Shown: one piece after another, positions 19,501 to 31,754 of the stretch
Layout: every line of letters begins with the position of its first letter
Numbering within the stretch: position 1 is the stretch's first letter
From: Heterostelium album PN500
Taxonomy: Eukaryota > Evosea > Eumycetozoa > Acytosteliales > Acytosteliaceae
Length of the DNA: 64,000 nucleotides
Assembly (NCBI RefSeq): GCF_000004825.1
Contig: NW_008805066.1
Coordinates: 744,001-808,000, forward strand
Direction of reading: 5' to 3'
Notes under the pieces: model-generated
What the model saw: only the letters and a program-made list of their open reading frames with translations
Told to the model about the DNA's origin: nothing
Database searches by the model: none
Position numbers and translations under genes: made by a program

Positions 19501-22500
19501 ACCAAGAACACACTGTTGAAGACGTCGGTGGAGATTATCAGTCGTCGCTCCACTGCGCTCCCACAGGTTGGCGACGATATCAAAGTGTTTGCGTTGTTCC
19601 GACTCGCCAATCTGCTAACGACGAAAGCTACCTACAACAATGATATGGAGCTGTTTCTACGTGCCGGTAAGTATCTTAAGGATGCCATAAAGCTGGTGTT
19701 GAACGACGGTCAACTATGGACAAAGTTGCCGGTGCCTGAATCTCTGGTGACGCGACCAAACGAGCAGATCGCAGTCTGGTCACAGCTCTTCTTGGAACCC
19801 GTTAGCTACAACTTTAATTTATCGACTGCAGTCGTTCTGCAGCTGCCTAAACTCGCAGCAACTCCCATCATTCACACGCAGATCTTCAAGAAGGAACTGC
19901 TCACCCCCGACCTCCTCGTTTTCCTCTCGAAAACCTACGCCAATCAAATCAGCTACTTGGGATTGAGAAAGTATCCGAAGCAACTGGAAATCGATAGCGT
20001 CATTCTACAGAGTGTTATCAAAAACATTGGTAGTTCGCTCATCAAGATTGACTTGAGTAAGTTTAGCAAGATTGACGATTCTGATATTGAGTTTGTATGT
20101 TCTATCGCCAAGCATATTCAGAGTGTAAATATCTCGGAAACATCTGCAACCTCTATTGGTATTGTTATGCTGATTGAACAATCACGTGCACTAACACGAC
20201 TCGTTGCCAATCGTTGCAAGGTATCCGATCGTCACTTTGGTGTTTTCAATTCACCCGATCGCAAAGAGTACAATCTCCAATGTATCTCACTGAGTGACAC
20301 TGAGATAAAGTCAATTGGACACCTCTCAATGGTACTACCCAAGTTGCGACATGTCAATCTCGCAAACTGTCCACTGATTCATCAACAAGATATTCAGCTA
20401 CTTCCATATCAATCTCGACTGATTGAAAGACTGAATATATCTAATTGTCCGAATCTTCAAGAGGATGCTATCAAACAGTTGGTCAAGTCGATGCCACTTC
20501 TCAAGGAACTATCCTGTTCACAGTGTCGCTTCGTCACCGTTCCACCTGTGGATCCAGCGATTATTACACACCTCGACCTGTCCTATTGCAAGTTGAAACA
20601 AATCAAGAATGTTATCCATCAGTTCGTCATGTTGGAATCACTCGATTTGTCAAACACCGGAGTCTCTGTTGACGTCATCCTCGATGTTCTCTCGCATTGT
20701 CCACGACTGACACGTCTACTCTTCAATAGCAATCAAAACGAACAGCCGTTGAAGCGATCAAACTCTGCACCTTCACCTCTCCCAGTGACTCCTTTGACAC
20801 CTGCCAAACAGCTGCATACCAAAGGATTGCCCACCACTCTTTTACTGAACCATCTCGAGATGCAAGCGATCAACATTCATCTCGACAATCTCAATGATAT
20901 CCTTTCGCGTTCACCCTCGCTCACCAACTTGAATCTCGCGCAGATCGAAGTGAACAACACAATTTTCCAAACGATCGGAACTCATTGCAAACAACTCTCG
21001 ATTGCAAATTTCAACTATTGCAAAGCGGTTAACGATGTCTCCATTGAAACAATGGTATCGCAATGTCATGGAATCACGAAATTGCTACTGTCTTGTTGCC
21101 ATCTTCTCACGGACAATGCAATCAGTGCCATCAGTAACAATCTACCTAACCTCACAGTGCTCGACTTGAAAAAGTGTCCTTTGATTTCAGAACTATCGAG
21201 TCTACAAGTTCGTTGTCCATTCTTGAGAGACATCGATCTGTCAATGTCTGAGAATATCAGTGATTCATCCGTCAGCAAATTGATGACACTTTGCAATTTG
21301 AAACGTTTGAACCTCTACGGTTGCAAGCGTGTCACCGATGAATCGATTCGTAATCTCAACGAGAACTCACATTCCTCCATTAGAAACCTGGTGCTTGGAC
21401 TCAACAAAACATCGTCAAGTGCCATCGAATCGTTGCGTTCCAATCACCAAGAGATCAACATCTCTGCGACAAACAGCGGTGGCGCCAGCAGTTCTTCCTC
21501 GGGTGGCACTCCTCTAATGCAAACCATTAGCCAAGCCACCAAGAGATGTTTAATGGCAGATCTCAAAGCCATTAAAACACACCCACTCCCATTGGTTTCC
21601 GCCGAGCCTGTCGATGCTTCCGACCTACTGACTTGGCACGCCAATATAATGGCACCGGTTGGTTCACTCTTTGAGGGTGCCATCTTCCATTTGGAGTTGA
21701 AATTCCCACCTACCTATCCTGCCAATCCACCATCGGGTGTACTACTCACTCCGTTCCCACATCCACACGTACACGACGGTGGTAGAATCTGTCTTGATAT
21801 CCTCAGTGATTTCCAATCGTATTTCGCTGGACATCCACAGGAAACCACCACCACAACAGGTTGGTCATCTGCGTACAGTGTACAAACGATCCTTCTCCAA
21901 ATCCAAACATTCTTGATAACGTTTGACGACGAAGATTCGGCAATGCCAATCGAAGGCTATCTCGTAAAGATCCCAGATGCCATCGCCAACTCAAAGACAT
22001 TCAGATGCAATCAATGTCAACACACCCCTGAAATTCCATGGCCAGCACTGCCAGATGACAGCATCACAACTACTTCCAACAACGCTTCATCTTTATCTTC
22101 ATCGTCATCGCCATCATCATCTTCAAACAATCCATTAACTTTATCACTCTCCTCTTCAAATAACAATAACAATAATAACAATAGTAGTCTTACAGAGAGT
22201 GGTGGATTAACCTCTAACGCTAATAATCAATTAGCAATTTCTTCTTCTTCTTCATACAGTCAAACTAGCTCTATTGGTAACAGCGGTATTATCAAGAGTC
22301 CAAGTCTTAACAAATATTCATTCAGCTCTGATAATAACAATACTACGTTGACTGACGAAGAAGATTACATTAGATCGATCGAACCGGAATTGGTTTGCTA
22401 TCACACCAGAGTATCTTATCAAGAAGACATTCTGGGTATTGGTATTACCATCGTAAGCAAAAAAGAGAAATCAACAAAAATTGATGAAATTAGAACATCT

Positions 22501-24672
22501 CTTGATTTGCTATCGAGAGAAGCATTCAATCAAGGTGTAAGAAGTTCAATCTTGAAAGAATCATTCACTCATTGGTTACCTTTATGTAAGTTTATTTAAT
22601 TAAAACAATTTTATTAAAGTATACTGTTTATTAATTCATTGGCTATTATTATTATTATTATTAGATATAAATCATCAACATGGTGAAAGAGCATGGAGTG
22701 CATTAGAAATGTCATTAACAACAATGTTTAATGTAAAACAATTCAAACCGGAATTAGCCAAGAAGTTCCTTTGTATTGCAATGAATACAATGTGTGTATT
22801 GATTATGAATGAAACACTACATGGTATGTATATTTATAAGAACTTATAAAACATCTATAAAAAAGTTCACTATTTTATTAATATATTATTTATTTATTAT
22901 TTAGCATCCATTAAACTATTGGAAGGATATTGTTTATTCCATCAATTATTCGTTGCGTTTGTAAAGAGATATCCTTCACTCTTGAATGATATTAACAAAG
23001 AGATCTATAATTTCATTCATATACCTTCGAAAAGACATAAAAAAGTAAGTTACTAAAAAAAATAATATTAATATTTAATAAGGGTGTTATACTTTATATA
23101 TATATATTAATGATAATTATGGTATTTGTACTTTATTTAGGAAACACCAGCTTTGGGTGAATTCTTACCTTTGTTGACAGTATCGGATTATAAGTGGTCG
23201 GAAGTTGCCAATGCTTATTTGGAGGAAAACTTTGACAGAAATGTGATGTGGATCATTAAGAAGCATCCTTCCTATGGTAATACACAGCCAGATAACACAG
23301 TTGATGCACGTCGTCCTCAGATGGCTATGGATGCCTCGAACGTCTCCATTAGACTACTGCTATTCCACGTCTATTTCCTCCAACATCTGGCACGGCCTGA
23401 AGGCTCGACACTCGATACCGTCAACGACCAATACAACAGATTCTACGGTAAACCACCTCCTTTCATTAGGGACAATCTTCAAAAAGCCGTCAAAGAAATA
23501 ATGAGAGTAACAACATGGGAGTAAGTTATTATTATTATTATTGTTATTGTAAACCAAAACTAACTACTAATCTCTTCTTCAAAATAAGTGAATTCTTTGC
23601 CAAGATTGGATTAACTCTTCCACCTGAATCTGATTTTATTGAATGGTTGAGAAGATCGGTTGGTAATTCTCTGGCGAAGAACTATCATCGTAGAACCGAG
23701 AGTGGTGCCAATGAGTTTGTAAAGCATCCACAGATGAAGAGATCACCTTCCAACCTGAGAAATCATAATTCGCCACCTAATAACTACAGGGTGTCACAAG
23801 ACGAAGATTACTATAATTTCAATATCTTTTCACCACCCGATTCCAATAGCTATAGTCAATCTTCACTATCGTCATCGTCCAACCTAAGAAACAACAACAA
23901 CAACAACTCTTCACATCTGAATCCATCGATGTTGTTATCACCACTGCCTTCAAGACCAATAACACCACCACTTTTATCACCATCATCAGCAGCGTTCCTC
24001 TTACCACCCAGACCCAAATCACCGAATCATCATCATTCTGCATCACCATCTGCATCACCGTCACCATCACAATCACCATCTTCAACACCAATACCCTATA
24101 TCACTTACAACAACTACAATAACAACAATAATAACTATCCACAACAACAACAGCAACTACCACCTTTATCTTATAGAGATAGTCTGGTCTATGGTAATTC
24201 AATGTCATTACCACCACAGTATTACCGACCTGTTTATAATAACTACAACTCTAGCTACAATGATAATTTCCACGATAATCTAAATGATAATAGTTACATT
24301 TATCCAAACAACAGCAATAACAACAACAATTCAGCTTACACAGATGAGGAACTCTATTACAACTATGATTATAATTTAAATCAAGGCAATCCATACCGAA
24401 ATCAATCAACACCACCACTAAGAGGTTATCCTCCTATGAGATCTAAATCTTACAATCCTAATAATAATACCTATAAAAACATTAACAACAACAACAATAA
24501 TAATACTTATAAAAACAATAATCAAAACAAAAAGAATAACAATAATAATCAAAGTAAGAACAACAACAATAATAATCAAAATAATAACCAACATAAACCT
24601 TGTAAGTTTTTTATAAGTGGTTATTGTGGCTATGGAGCTAAATGTAAGATGTCCCATATTATAGAGAAATAA
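16265..24672 (+). CDS. Giant CLU / TPR-like / LRR / ubiquitin-conjugating (E2) / CCCH zinc-finger fusion protein
   Basis: Seven exons (16265-18788, 18861-19092, 19161-22585, 22665-22823, 22905-23044, 23141-23520, 23589-24672) join with matching phases to about 2647 residues. Residues 1-430 are Asn/Ser-rich low complexity. A CLU (clustered-mitochondria) domain follows at about 435-640 (GWNEMFQTLLLLAEHDEESK, GILFKFASD, KAGGHELK, IVYGSADGG). A TPR-like helical region (about 920-1130) leads into many LRRs of the AMN1 type (about 1210-1670; NLKRLNLYGCKRVTDESI). A UBC fold at about 1710-1850 has the active-site context GGRICLDIL with the Cys near residue 1796, preceded by HPHV rather than the usual HPN. 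A conserved E2-associated tail (LLSREAFNQGVRSSILKESF...WLPL) and a P/N-rich linker precede a C-x7-C-x5-C-x3-H finger at the end. The layout suggests LRR-selected substrate ubiquitination, possibly at mitochondria or on RNPs; that role is inference. Confidence 0.82.
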
Positions 24673-24815
24673 AATAAAGTGTTTCGACCTGAAGATTTAA
24701 TTTAGTTTCTTGGAAATAAAAAAACATATTTTTGACTTTCGTTCATTGAAATGAATTTATTAATAAACATTTCAGTTTTTCATTTTACCTAAATTAATTA
24801 ATTACATTTAAAGTA

Positions 24816-27508
24816 ATGAATAGTATAACAACAACAGAAGTAGATGATGAAGATTTATTCAAGATAAATGATGATAATGATAATGACAATGATAATAATG
24901 ATAATACAGATACTGATTTGAAAAAGAGAAAGAGGGATGTCGAAGATGTAGCAACAACTACCACCAATACATCAACAACAACAACAACAACATCTTCTAC
25001 AGCTTCTGCAACATCTACAACTAAAGATTTAAATGAAAAAGATATAAAGATGAATTTTGGTAAAGGTTGGAAGTATGTATTTTATGATCTTGGAAATAAT
25101 AACTATGCTTTAAAGAGAAAGAGAGAGATGAGATGAATAGTTAATTGATTGATTAACAAACAAACTGTTTTTTATCTAAATGTTATACATATAGATCGTT
25201 GACTTTATCAGTACTATCAAATAATACTAGTTCTGAAGCACAGAGACAACAGCAGCAACAAAAACAACAACAACAACAGAATCAGTTACCAGTGGTAATG
25301 GGTGGTGTATTCAATAAGAAGAAACAAGAGTATTTCGATAAGTTTAATACACTATTAATGAAAGAGATGACTGCTGACAAGACACAGATTGAACGTCGTC
25401 TGATGAAATGTGGAATCAACTATTTGGTTGCGAACGGTCTGGCGGTATCGAATTTAACTGCACATCTAGACGGTCGTCTCTTTGATGAAATAATAGTTAG
25501 ATTTAATTCTAAAAATATATTAAATACATCGTTTGATGGTGATACAGCAACAACAACTACAACAACAACTAGTAAATCAACAAAGAATGGTGAAACAGCG
25601 ACATCTACAACATCGACATCAACACCATTGTTAAAAATCAATATAGGTGATCCTGTTATTATAAGTAGACATAATCCTTTGTATGACGATGTTGTTTTCG
25701 AGGGAATATTGTTAGAGGTCAGTGGTTCTGCTATAAAAGTATCTATTAAACTACCACCACAACAACAGCAACTACAACAACAGAAAGATAATACATCTAT
25801 CTTTAGGAATACTAAACCTTGGAGATTAGATTACGGTATGAATAGAGTGACTGCACAACGAATGATGGAAGCACTGCAATCGATCAACTCTAGTCAAGTT
25901 CTCTACAAGACGAAACTATATGATATCATACTGAATCATCTGAAAGGCAAGACAATAGAACAAGCATGCTCTCAGTATATAAATGTATTCAAACCGAATT
26001 CAGATTCCGATGCAGATGTGTCGATTCCACCGGATTTCAATGAGTGGCGAATGAATAGTTCACAGCGAAACGCTATATTGTCAAGTGTGAAGAGACGTGT
26101 CAGTTTGATACAAGGTCCGCCAGGCACCGGGAAGTCTGCTACCGCCATAAATTTGGTGCGTCTACTCTGCCACATCAAAGAGAAGCTATCGGCAAACGAC
26201 CCCGGTGGAGTAGCCGCCAGCCAAAAGATATTGGTGACCTCCTACACGAATACCGGTGTCGATAATCTCTTGGATGGACTGTTGAAGTACAATGTTAAGG
26301 TGCTGCGACTTGGACATACCTCTAGTGTAAGACCGGATCTTCTCAATGCGACACTCGATCACCATCTATCAGAAGCAATCAAACAGTATGAGAAATCACC
26401 CAACTACAACCCAGCAAACATCGCCAACATCGAACGTGATACCAAATCGAAACTACTCAGTCAAGTCAATGTTATTTGTACGACATGCATAGCATCAGGA
26501 CATCCAATTCTAACGAATGAACGATTCTCCATTGTAATTGTAGACGAAGCATCTCAGGCAACAGAACCAGCTATTTTAGTTCCACTTTTAAAACAATCAG
26601 AACAACTATTTTTATTTGGTGATCAAAATCAATTATCTCCAACCGTAAGTTTATTTCATAATAGTAATTTATTAGAATTTGATAATTAATAATAAATCTT
26701 TTAGATATTTACAAAAGAAGCTGAAGATGGTGGATTATCAATTGGTTTATTCCAAAGATTGGCAAATGATATTACTCCATTCCTTTTGGAAGAACAATAT
26801 AGAATGCATTCGAAATTGTTGGAATTTCCAAATAAATATATTTATGATGGTAAATTGAAGACTGGAATAGACGATAAAGATAGACAGATACCAAGAGGCT
26901 TCGATTGGCCACGTGAACAATGTCCTATTGCTTTTGTAAATGTTGTTGGAAAGGAGGATATCAATAATTACTCTTATATGAACATGCCAGAGGCAAAAGA
27001 GATTGTTAGGATTTTGAAAGCCATGGTCAAAGAGAATCAGGATTTGACAACGGACAGTTTTGGAATAATAACACCATACTCCTCACAGGCAAAGTTGATA
27101 TGCAATCTTTTGAGACCGGATTTCAGAAAACTTCCTACTGTTGCAACCGTTGATTCTTTTCAAGGAAGAGAAAAAGAAATCATATTGGTCTCTACGGTAC
27201 GGTCAAACTTGGGTGGAAGAGTTGGATTCTTGAATGACTGGCGTCGATTAAACGTTTCACTCACCAGGGCGAAAAGAGGTATGATCATTGTTGGTAATAA
27301 ACAAACTTTGGAATCTTGTCCCTGTGAGAAATGGAATCAATATATTCAATGGTGCACCGATGAATCATTGATTGTATTACCACAAACTCAACCAATTGTT
27401 AATATTGAAAGTAGTAATAAGAAAAAGAAAACAAAAGATAACAACATTGAAAAACCAACAAAAACAGAGAAAAATAAGAACAATAAAAATAAGAAATCAA
27501 AGAGTTGA
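24816..27508 (+). CDS. Superfamily 1 helicase of the UPF1/SMUBP-2 (IGHMBP2) group
   Basis: Exons 24816-25072, 25195-26644 and 26705-27508 join in frame to 836 residues. The acidic, Thr-rich N-terminus has basic KKRKRD and is likely nuclear. A 1B-type domain precedes the motor. Motif I is GPPGTGKSATAINL (near residue 395), II is VDEASQATEPA (near 534), III is GDQNQLSPT, V is TVDSFQGREKEIILVSTVRS and VI is RRLNVSLTRAKRGMIIVG. The Q-motif-like region is NSSQRNAI. These are the complete set for a UPF1-like 5'-to-3' helicase. Length and lack of the UPF1 zinc-binding head point to the IGHMBP2/SMUBP-2 side, though senataxin-like or Hcs1-like assignment cannot be excluded. The C-terminus is a Lys/Asn-rich tail; no R3H or AN1 finger is seen. 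Confidence 0.8.
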
Positions 27509-27714
27509 TTTTATTGAATGATCAAAACTAATTTAATAAGTATTGAATGGTCGCATGTGAATGTTTCAAGACATTCGATCTATTATTACCAGATCAAAAA
27601 AGATAAGACAATCAAATATTTTTATTTCAGTGAGAATTAATTTTTTATTGAATTTATTTCTTTTTGTTTATTCGTTTAAAAGCTATGTTTATTAAAACTT
27701 ATTTATTAAAATGA
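27509..27714. other. Intergenic
   Basis: AT-rich sequence between the helicase stop and the B-box-family pseudogene. Nothing else is visible. Confidence 0.5.
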
Positions 27715-28145
27715 AATTGATGTAGATGCACACCAATATATATGATGATTAAAATCTCTCAAGAATGGTTCGCATTGATCGGATTCGATTGAATATTTAA
27801 AATTATAATCATTATTATATGAACCTAATGAAAATTTATAACTTGATGTTGGTGATTCTCGATGATAAATCAAATTATGTACTGTTGATTTCTGTCAGGA
27901 ATAAGATTGAGATTGATTGTTGGTTTGGTTTCAACATTGTATTTGAACCGTTTATTAATTCTATCATATATGAAATTTCTATTGTTATCATGACATGATG
28001 ACAACAACTGCTGATGATGAATAGTTTCATGTCGTTTGAGACGTTCGTCAATATTGAAAAAATTATTATATATATGATAATAAAAGAATGTTTGGTTGAT
28101 GAATGATTGTAATGATGACTTGATTCCATTACTCTTATAGAAAAG
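27715..28145 (-). pseudogene. B-box/kelch-like gene family remnant 1
   Basis: On the minus strand this stretch aligns with the C-terminal and coiled parts of the intact-length relative at 42027-43792. Shared blocks include the stretch around GAATGGTTCGCATTGAT and TTGATGTTGGTGATTCTCGA. Many indels and stops break every frame. Its upstream end (about 28030-28145) jumps to sequence matching 43060-43180, so an internal piece has been deleted. Confidence 0.75.
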
Positions 28146-28241
28146 AGGACCGTTACCAAAAATCTCTTGGATGGACTCGATCTATTTTTACTCTGCTTAT
28201 TCAAAGGTGGTTAAACAATCGAATTTTTGGCAGCTATTGTT

Positions 28242-28679
28242 AAACAAAATAGTAGTACTTTCAATAAAGCCATCCGTCGTGCTGCTATTGCGTTACTTCC
28301 ATCTTTAAAGAAGAAATGGTTTGAATCAGACCAAGACCATTGGACAACCAAATACCTAATGAACTAAAGAAGGTTGCACTCTTAATGGACTCAACATCAA
28401 TCCAAGTTTGTGGTCCAATGGGTAACTTTGCTGAGGCTAAACAACTATGGGATGGAAAGAACTGTATCTATGCTAGAAAAAAAGAGTGTTTGGTGATTGC
28501 AACAGTCGCACTATTGTTTGTTTGTTAGCGAGAATAACTTTGGCAGTATTCATGATTATTCAATCTTTAAAATGAATTCACACAGATATACTGAATACTT
28601 AAGAAGGATTCGCCGAAACTCAACAACAGCAACAACAACAACAACTGCAATCAGTGACAAAAAATTGTTTTTCATATGA
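28242..28679 (+). pseudogene. DDE-superfamily transposase relic
   Basis: Read with at least two frame changes, the segment gives KAIRRAAIALLPSLKKKWF, then LKKVALLMDSTSIQVCGP with GKNCIYARKKECLVI, then FGSIHDYSIFKMN. The order MDSTSI (first Asp), a strand pair, and GSIHDYSIF (second Asp with the conserved G-S-x-H-D) matches DDE_Tnp_4/harbinger-type or IS4/IS5-like transposases of eukaryotic cut-and-paste elements. The third acidic residue and both ends are missing. It lies between two remnants of the B-box gene family, suggesting insertion into a duplicated copy followed by decay. Terminal inverted repeats were not found by eye. Confidence 0.6.
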
Positions 28680-28864
28680 AAAACAACCATATGTACAATT
28701 GGATGAATTGAAAAATGTGCATTAATCATAACCCCAAGTTTTTCTTTAAAAAAAATCTGTACAATTGGTAATAATAAAAGTAATAAATAAATATTTAATA
28801 AATTTTTCTTGAGTAAAAGATAGAAATGAACTTTTTATTAATTTGTTATAATGATATATATTAT

Positions 28865-29240
28865 CATTGTTGTTTGCTTCAAGTTTTGATTGATTGTTCA
28901 ATGATTGAATTCAATTGATTGAAATCAGGTTGTTTGATTGTTAACTTATATGATGATAATCTTAAGTTATTATTGTCTGTGATTGCTGTTGATTCATTGA
29001 ATTGATTGTTGTATTTATGAATGATATCTAATAATATTGATGATGAATCTGAGGAGTGTTGTTTGAGAAGTTAATCAATATTGAAATAATTATTATATTT
29101 AAAATTATGTTCATTGAATAATGTGTGATTATGGTTGATGAATGATTGTAATGATGAACTTGTTGTTATTGATTCCATTATTGTTGTTGTTGAATATAAT
29201 GTTGTTGTATCCGATATAATTGACGTATCCTCATTTCTAA
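28865..29240 (-). pseudogene. B-box/kelch-like gene family remnant 2
   Basis: The minus strand matches 42880-43230 over about 370 bp (the Asn/Ser-rich coiled region: ...GATTGTTCAATGATTGAATT... and ...TTGTTGTATTTATGAATGAT...). Stops and small indels interrupt the frame. It overlaps in homology with part of remnant 1, so the two come from separate copies. Confidence 0.75.
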
Positions 29241-29753
29241 TATTAATACCTTTTGTTGGAATCGTAATTCCAAGATGTCAATCAACTGACAACTGCTAAC
29301 CGATCAATTAACACAAACTATTTAAAAGCGCAATAAATTAAATAAACAATTGATTATATTTTACAATCATCTTACAAACATAACTATATACTTGTTATAA
29401 CATCATTTTGTATTATCTAGTATAATTATACTTATTCATTTTTATAATTATGGAAACTTTATTATTTAGTGAATTTGCAAATCTTATATTGGTACCAAAA
29501 ATGAAAGAGTAAGAAAAATAGAAGATAATAAAATATGATAAAGATACTAATTTGACTACTATTTTAATAAAATAAATATCACAAGGCTTTAATTTTTTTT
29601 TTTTTGCACTTGTAACCCCTCTAATTTTTAATTTTTTAATTGGACAGTTTAGTTTTGATATGTTTTTAACAATTACCACACTTTAAATATTTTTCTTGAT
29701 TTATCGATATTTAGATAATTGATATCAAAAGATTATTCATATATTAAAAAACA
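29241..29753. other. AT-rich intergenic region
   Basis: Nothing recognisable; contains the presumed promoter of the repeat gene starting at 29754. Confidence 0.5.
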
Positions 29754-31037
29754 ATGAAAAGAAAACATGATCAGTATAATATCAGTTCAAATGTTGATAA
29801 TGATGTGCTTCGCCAATTTGTAATGGCATTTGATCATGTTAATAGGGATCAACAAACAATTGTGCTACCATCAGGCGAATCAACAACGAAAGAACAACTT
29901 TTATTAAAAGTAATCGATCTTTATCCAAGCTATGCTAATACTTATTACCATTTGGCATTAATACTTAAAGCTGAAAATCGATCATCAATCATTCTTACAT
30001 CAGGTCTATCTATGACAGAACAACAATTATTCTTAAAAGCAATCGAGCATTATCCAAACAATTCACAATATTATCATAACCTTGCAAGAACACTTTCAAT
30101 AGGTGAATCAATCACACTTAATAATGGACAATCAATGACAAAACAACAACTATACTTAAAATCAATAGAATGTGATCCAACCAATTCATATTCATATCAT
30201 AACCTTGCAACGACACTTTCAATAGGTGAATCAATCACACTTAATAATGGACAATCAATGACTGCACAACAATTATACTTGAAATCAATAGAATATGATC
30301 CAACATATTATCGGTCATATTATAACCTTGCAATTACACTTTCAAATGGTGAATCAATCACACTTAATAATGGACAATCAATGACAGAACAACAATTATA
30401 CTTGAAAGCAATAGAATGTGATCCAACTGATTCCGATTCATATTATAACCTTACAACGACACTTTCAAGAGATGAATTAATCACACTTAATAATGGACAA
30501 TCAATGACTGCACAACAATTATTCTTGAAATCAATAGAATGCAATCCAAATAAATACGATTCATATTATAATCTTGCAAATTCACTTTCAAGAGGTGAAT
30601 CAATCACACTTAATAATGGACAATCAATGACACAACAACAATTATACTTGAAAGCAATAGAATGTGATCCAACCAATTCAAATTCATATCATAACCTTGC
30701 AACGACACTTTCAAGTGGTGAATCAATCACACTTAATATTGGACAATCAATGACAAAACAACAATTATACTTGAAAGCAATAGAATGTGATCCAACCAAT
30801 TCCTGTTCATATTATAAACTTTTAATTACACTTTCAAGTGGTGAATCAATCATTCTTAATAACGGACAATCAATGACAAAACAACAACTATTATTGGAAT
30901 CACTAAGAATAGGTCATAGACAAAGAATGGTTTACAAATTGATTGGACTAACTTTGTTGAACAACAAACAAACGATTACACTTCCAAATGGTGAACAAAT
31001 GACGAGAAGACAACTGCTTCAAAAAGCAAGAGAATAA
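29754..31037 (+). CDS. TPR-like repeat protein with 41-residue units
   Basis: A single exon of 427 residues. After a short basic start it is a tandem array of about nine units of 41 residues, each a TPR-like helical hairpin (QQLYLKAIECDP...SYYNLATTLS) followed by a beta-like insertion (GESITLNNGQSMT). Standard TPRs are 34 residues; the extra seven come from the inserted loop. Central units are nearly identical at the DNA level (123-bp period), indicating recent expansion or gene conversion, while the first and last units are diverged. No signal peptide or catalytic domain is present. TPR arrays usually bind partner proteins; the partner here is unknown. Confidence 0.72.
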   Translation: MKRKHDQYNISSNVDNDVLRQFVMAFDHVNRDQQTIVLPSGESTTKEQLLLKVIDLYPSYANTYYHLALILKAENRSSIILTSGLSMTEQQLFLKAIEHYPNNSQYYHNLARTLSIGESITLNNGQSMTKQQLYLKSIECDPTNSYSYHNLATTLSIGESITLNNGQSMTAQQLYLKSIEYDPTYYRSYYNLAITLSNGESITLNNGQSMTEQQLYLKAIECDPTDSDSYYNLTTTLSRDELITLNNGQSMTAQQLFLKSIECNPNKYDSYYNLANSLSRGESITLNNGQSMTQQQLYLKAIECDPTNSNSYHNLATTLSSGESITLNIGQSMTKQQLYLKAIECDPTNSCSYYKLLITLSSGESIILNNGQSMTKQQLLLESLRIGHRQRMVYKLIGLTLLNNKQTITLPNGEQMTRRQLLQKARE

Positions 31038-31149
31038 ATAAAATATAATTCTTATTTTTTATTTATTTAATTTACAAACATTCTCCATGAAGGCTCTAGC
31101 TTGGTCATTTTGGTAACGATTTGATTATTAAAAGTTGAGTTAAAACAAA

Positions 31150-31480
31150 AAAAATCATTAGAAAAATTATTATATGATGTAACGCGAAATCATGTTTGTT
31201 AATAGATGGAGATCGATAAAAACTGACGAAGCTCTGACATTTGTCACTCGGAGCCATCTTGTGGTAATATCTGCTTCCCATGTTTATATATTATTTTCTA
31301 TAGCTTGAGTACTTACAGGTCAGAGGAATGGAGATTACTCCTGACCAGGTGGTTCAAAGTCTATCAAAAGATCGTTCATACATCTCATTTCTACCACTCA
31401 GTTGCTGCTATGATTCGATCTATCTGTATACCTAGTATACAAGTAGTCATCTGTCAGTTTGGTTGGTGCTATCACTTAAT
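31150..31480. other. GC-raised non-coding stretch with several hairpins (possible ncRNA)
   Basis: This part of the 31038-31754 intergenic region is clearly less AT-rich than its surroundings yet has no coding frame. Three stems stand out: GCTC-GAC/GTC-GAGC near 31230-31253, GGTCA...GGAG/CTCCTGACC near 31319-31347, and a 7-bp TGTATAC/GTATACA stem with a 3-nt loop near 31425-31442. I could not match it to tRNA, SRP RNA, RNase P/MRP or U-snRNA signatures. Confidence 0.3.
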
Positions 31481-31754
31481 TTAATGGAACAAATATCCAT
31501 TTGATATAATAATATTGTTGAACTGCTTTCATTCATGTTTAAGTTTCAATGAATTAGAAAATTTCACATGAACATTATAAGTAAAAAATATTTATAGCTT
31601 GACTTTAAAAGAATAGATGTTATTGTCTACCGATAATAACTATTAAAGTTCTATTTCTTGTAATTTATTTAAAATTTGTTTGATACAAAATGTTGGAACA
31701 ATTTGTTCTGCAAGATTACAATTAGTATCAAAAAAAAAAAAACCTTAAATAATT

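Noticed and set aside
31340-31375. GGTTCAAAGTC as a tRNA B-box
   Set aside because: No A-box, acceptor stem or T-stem pairing at the correct distances.
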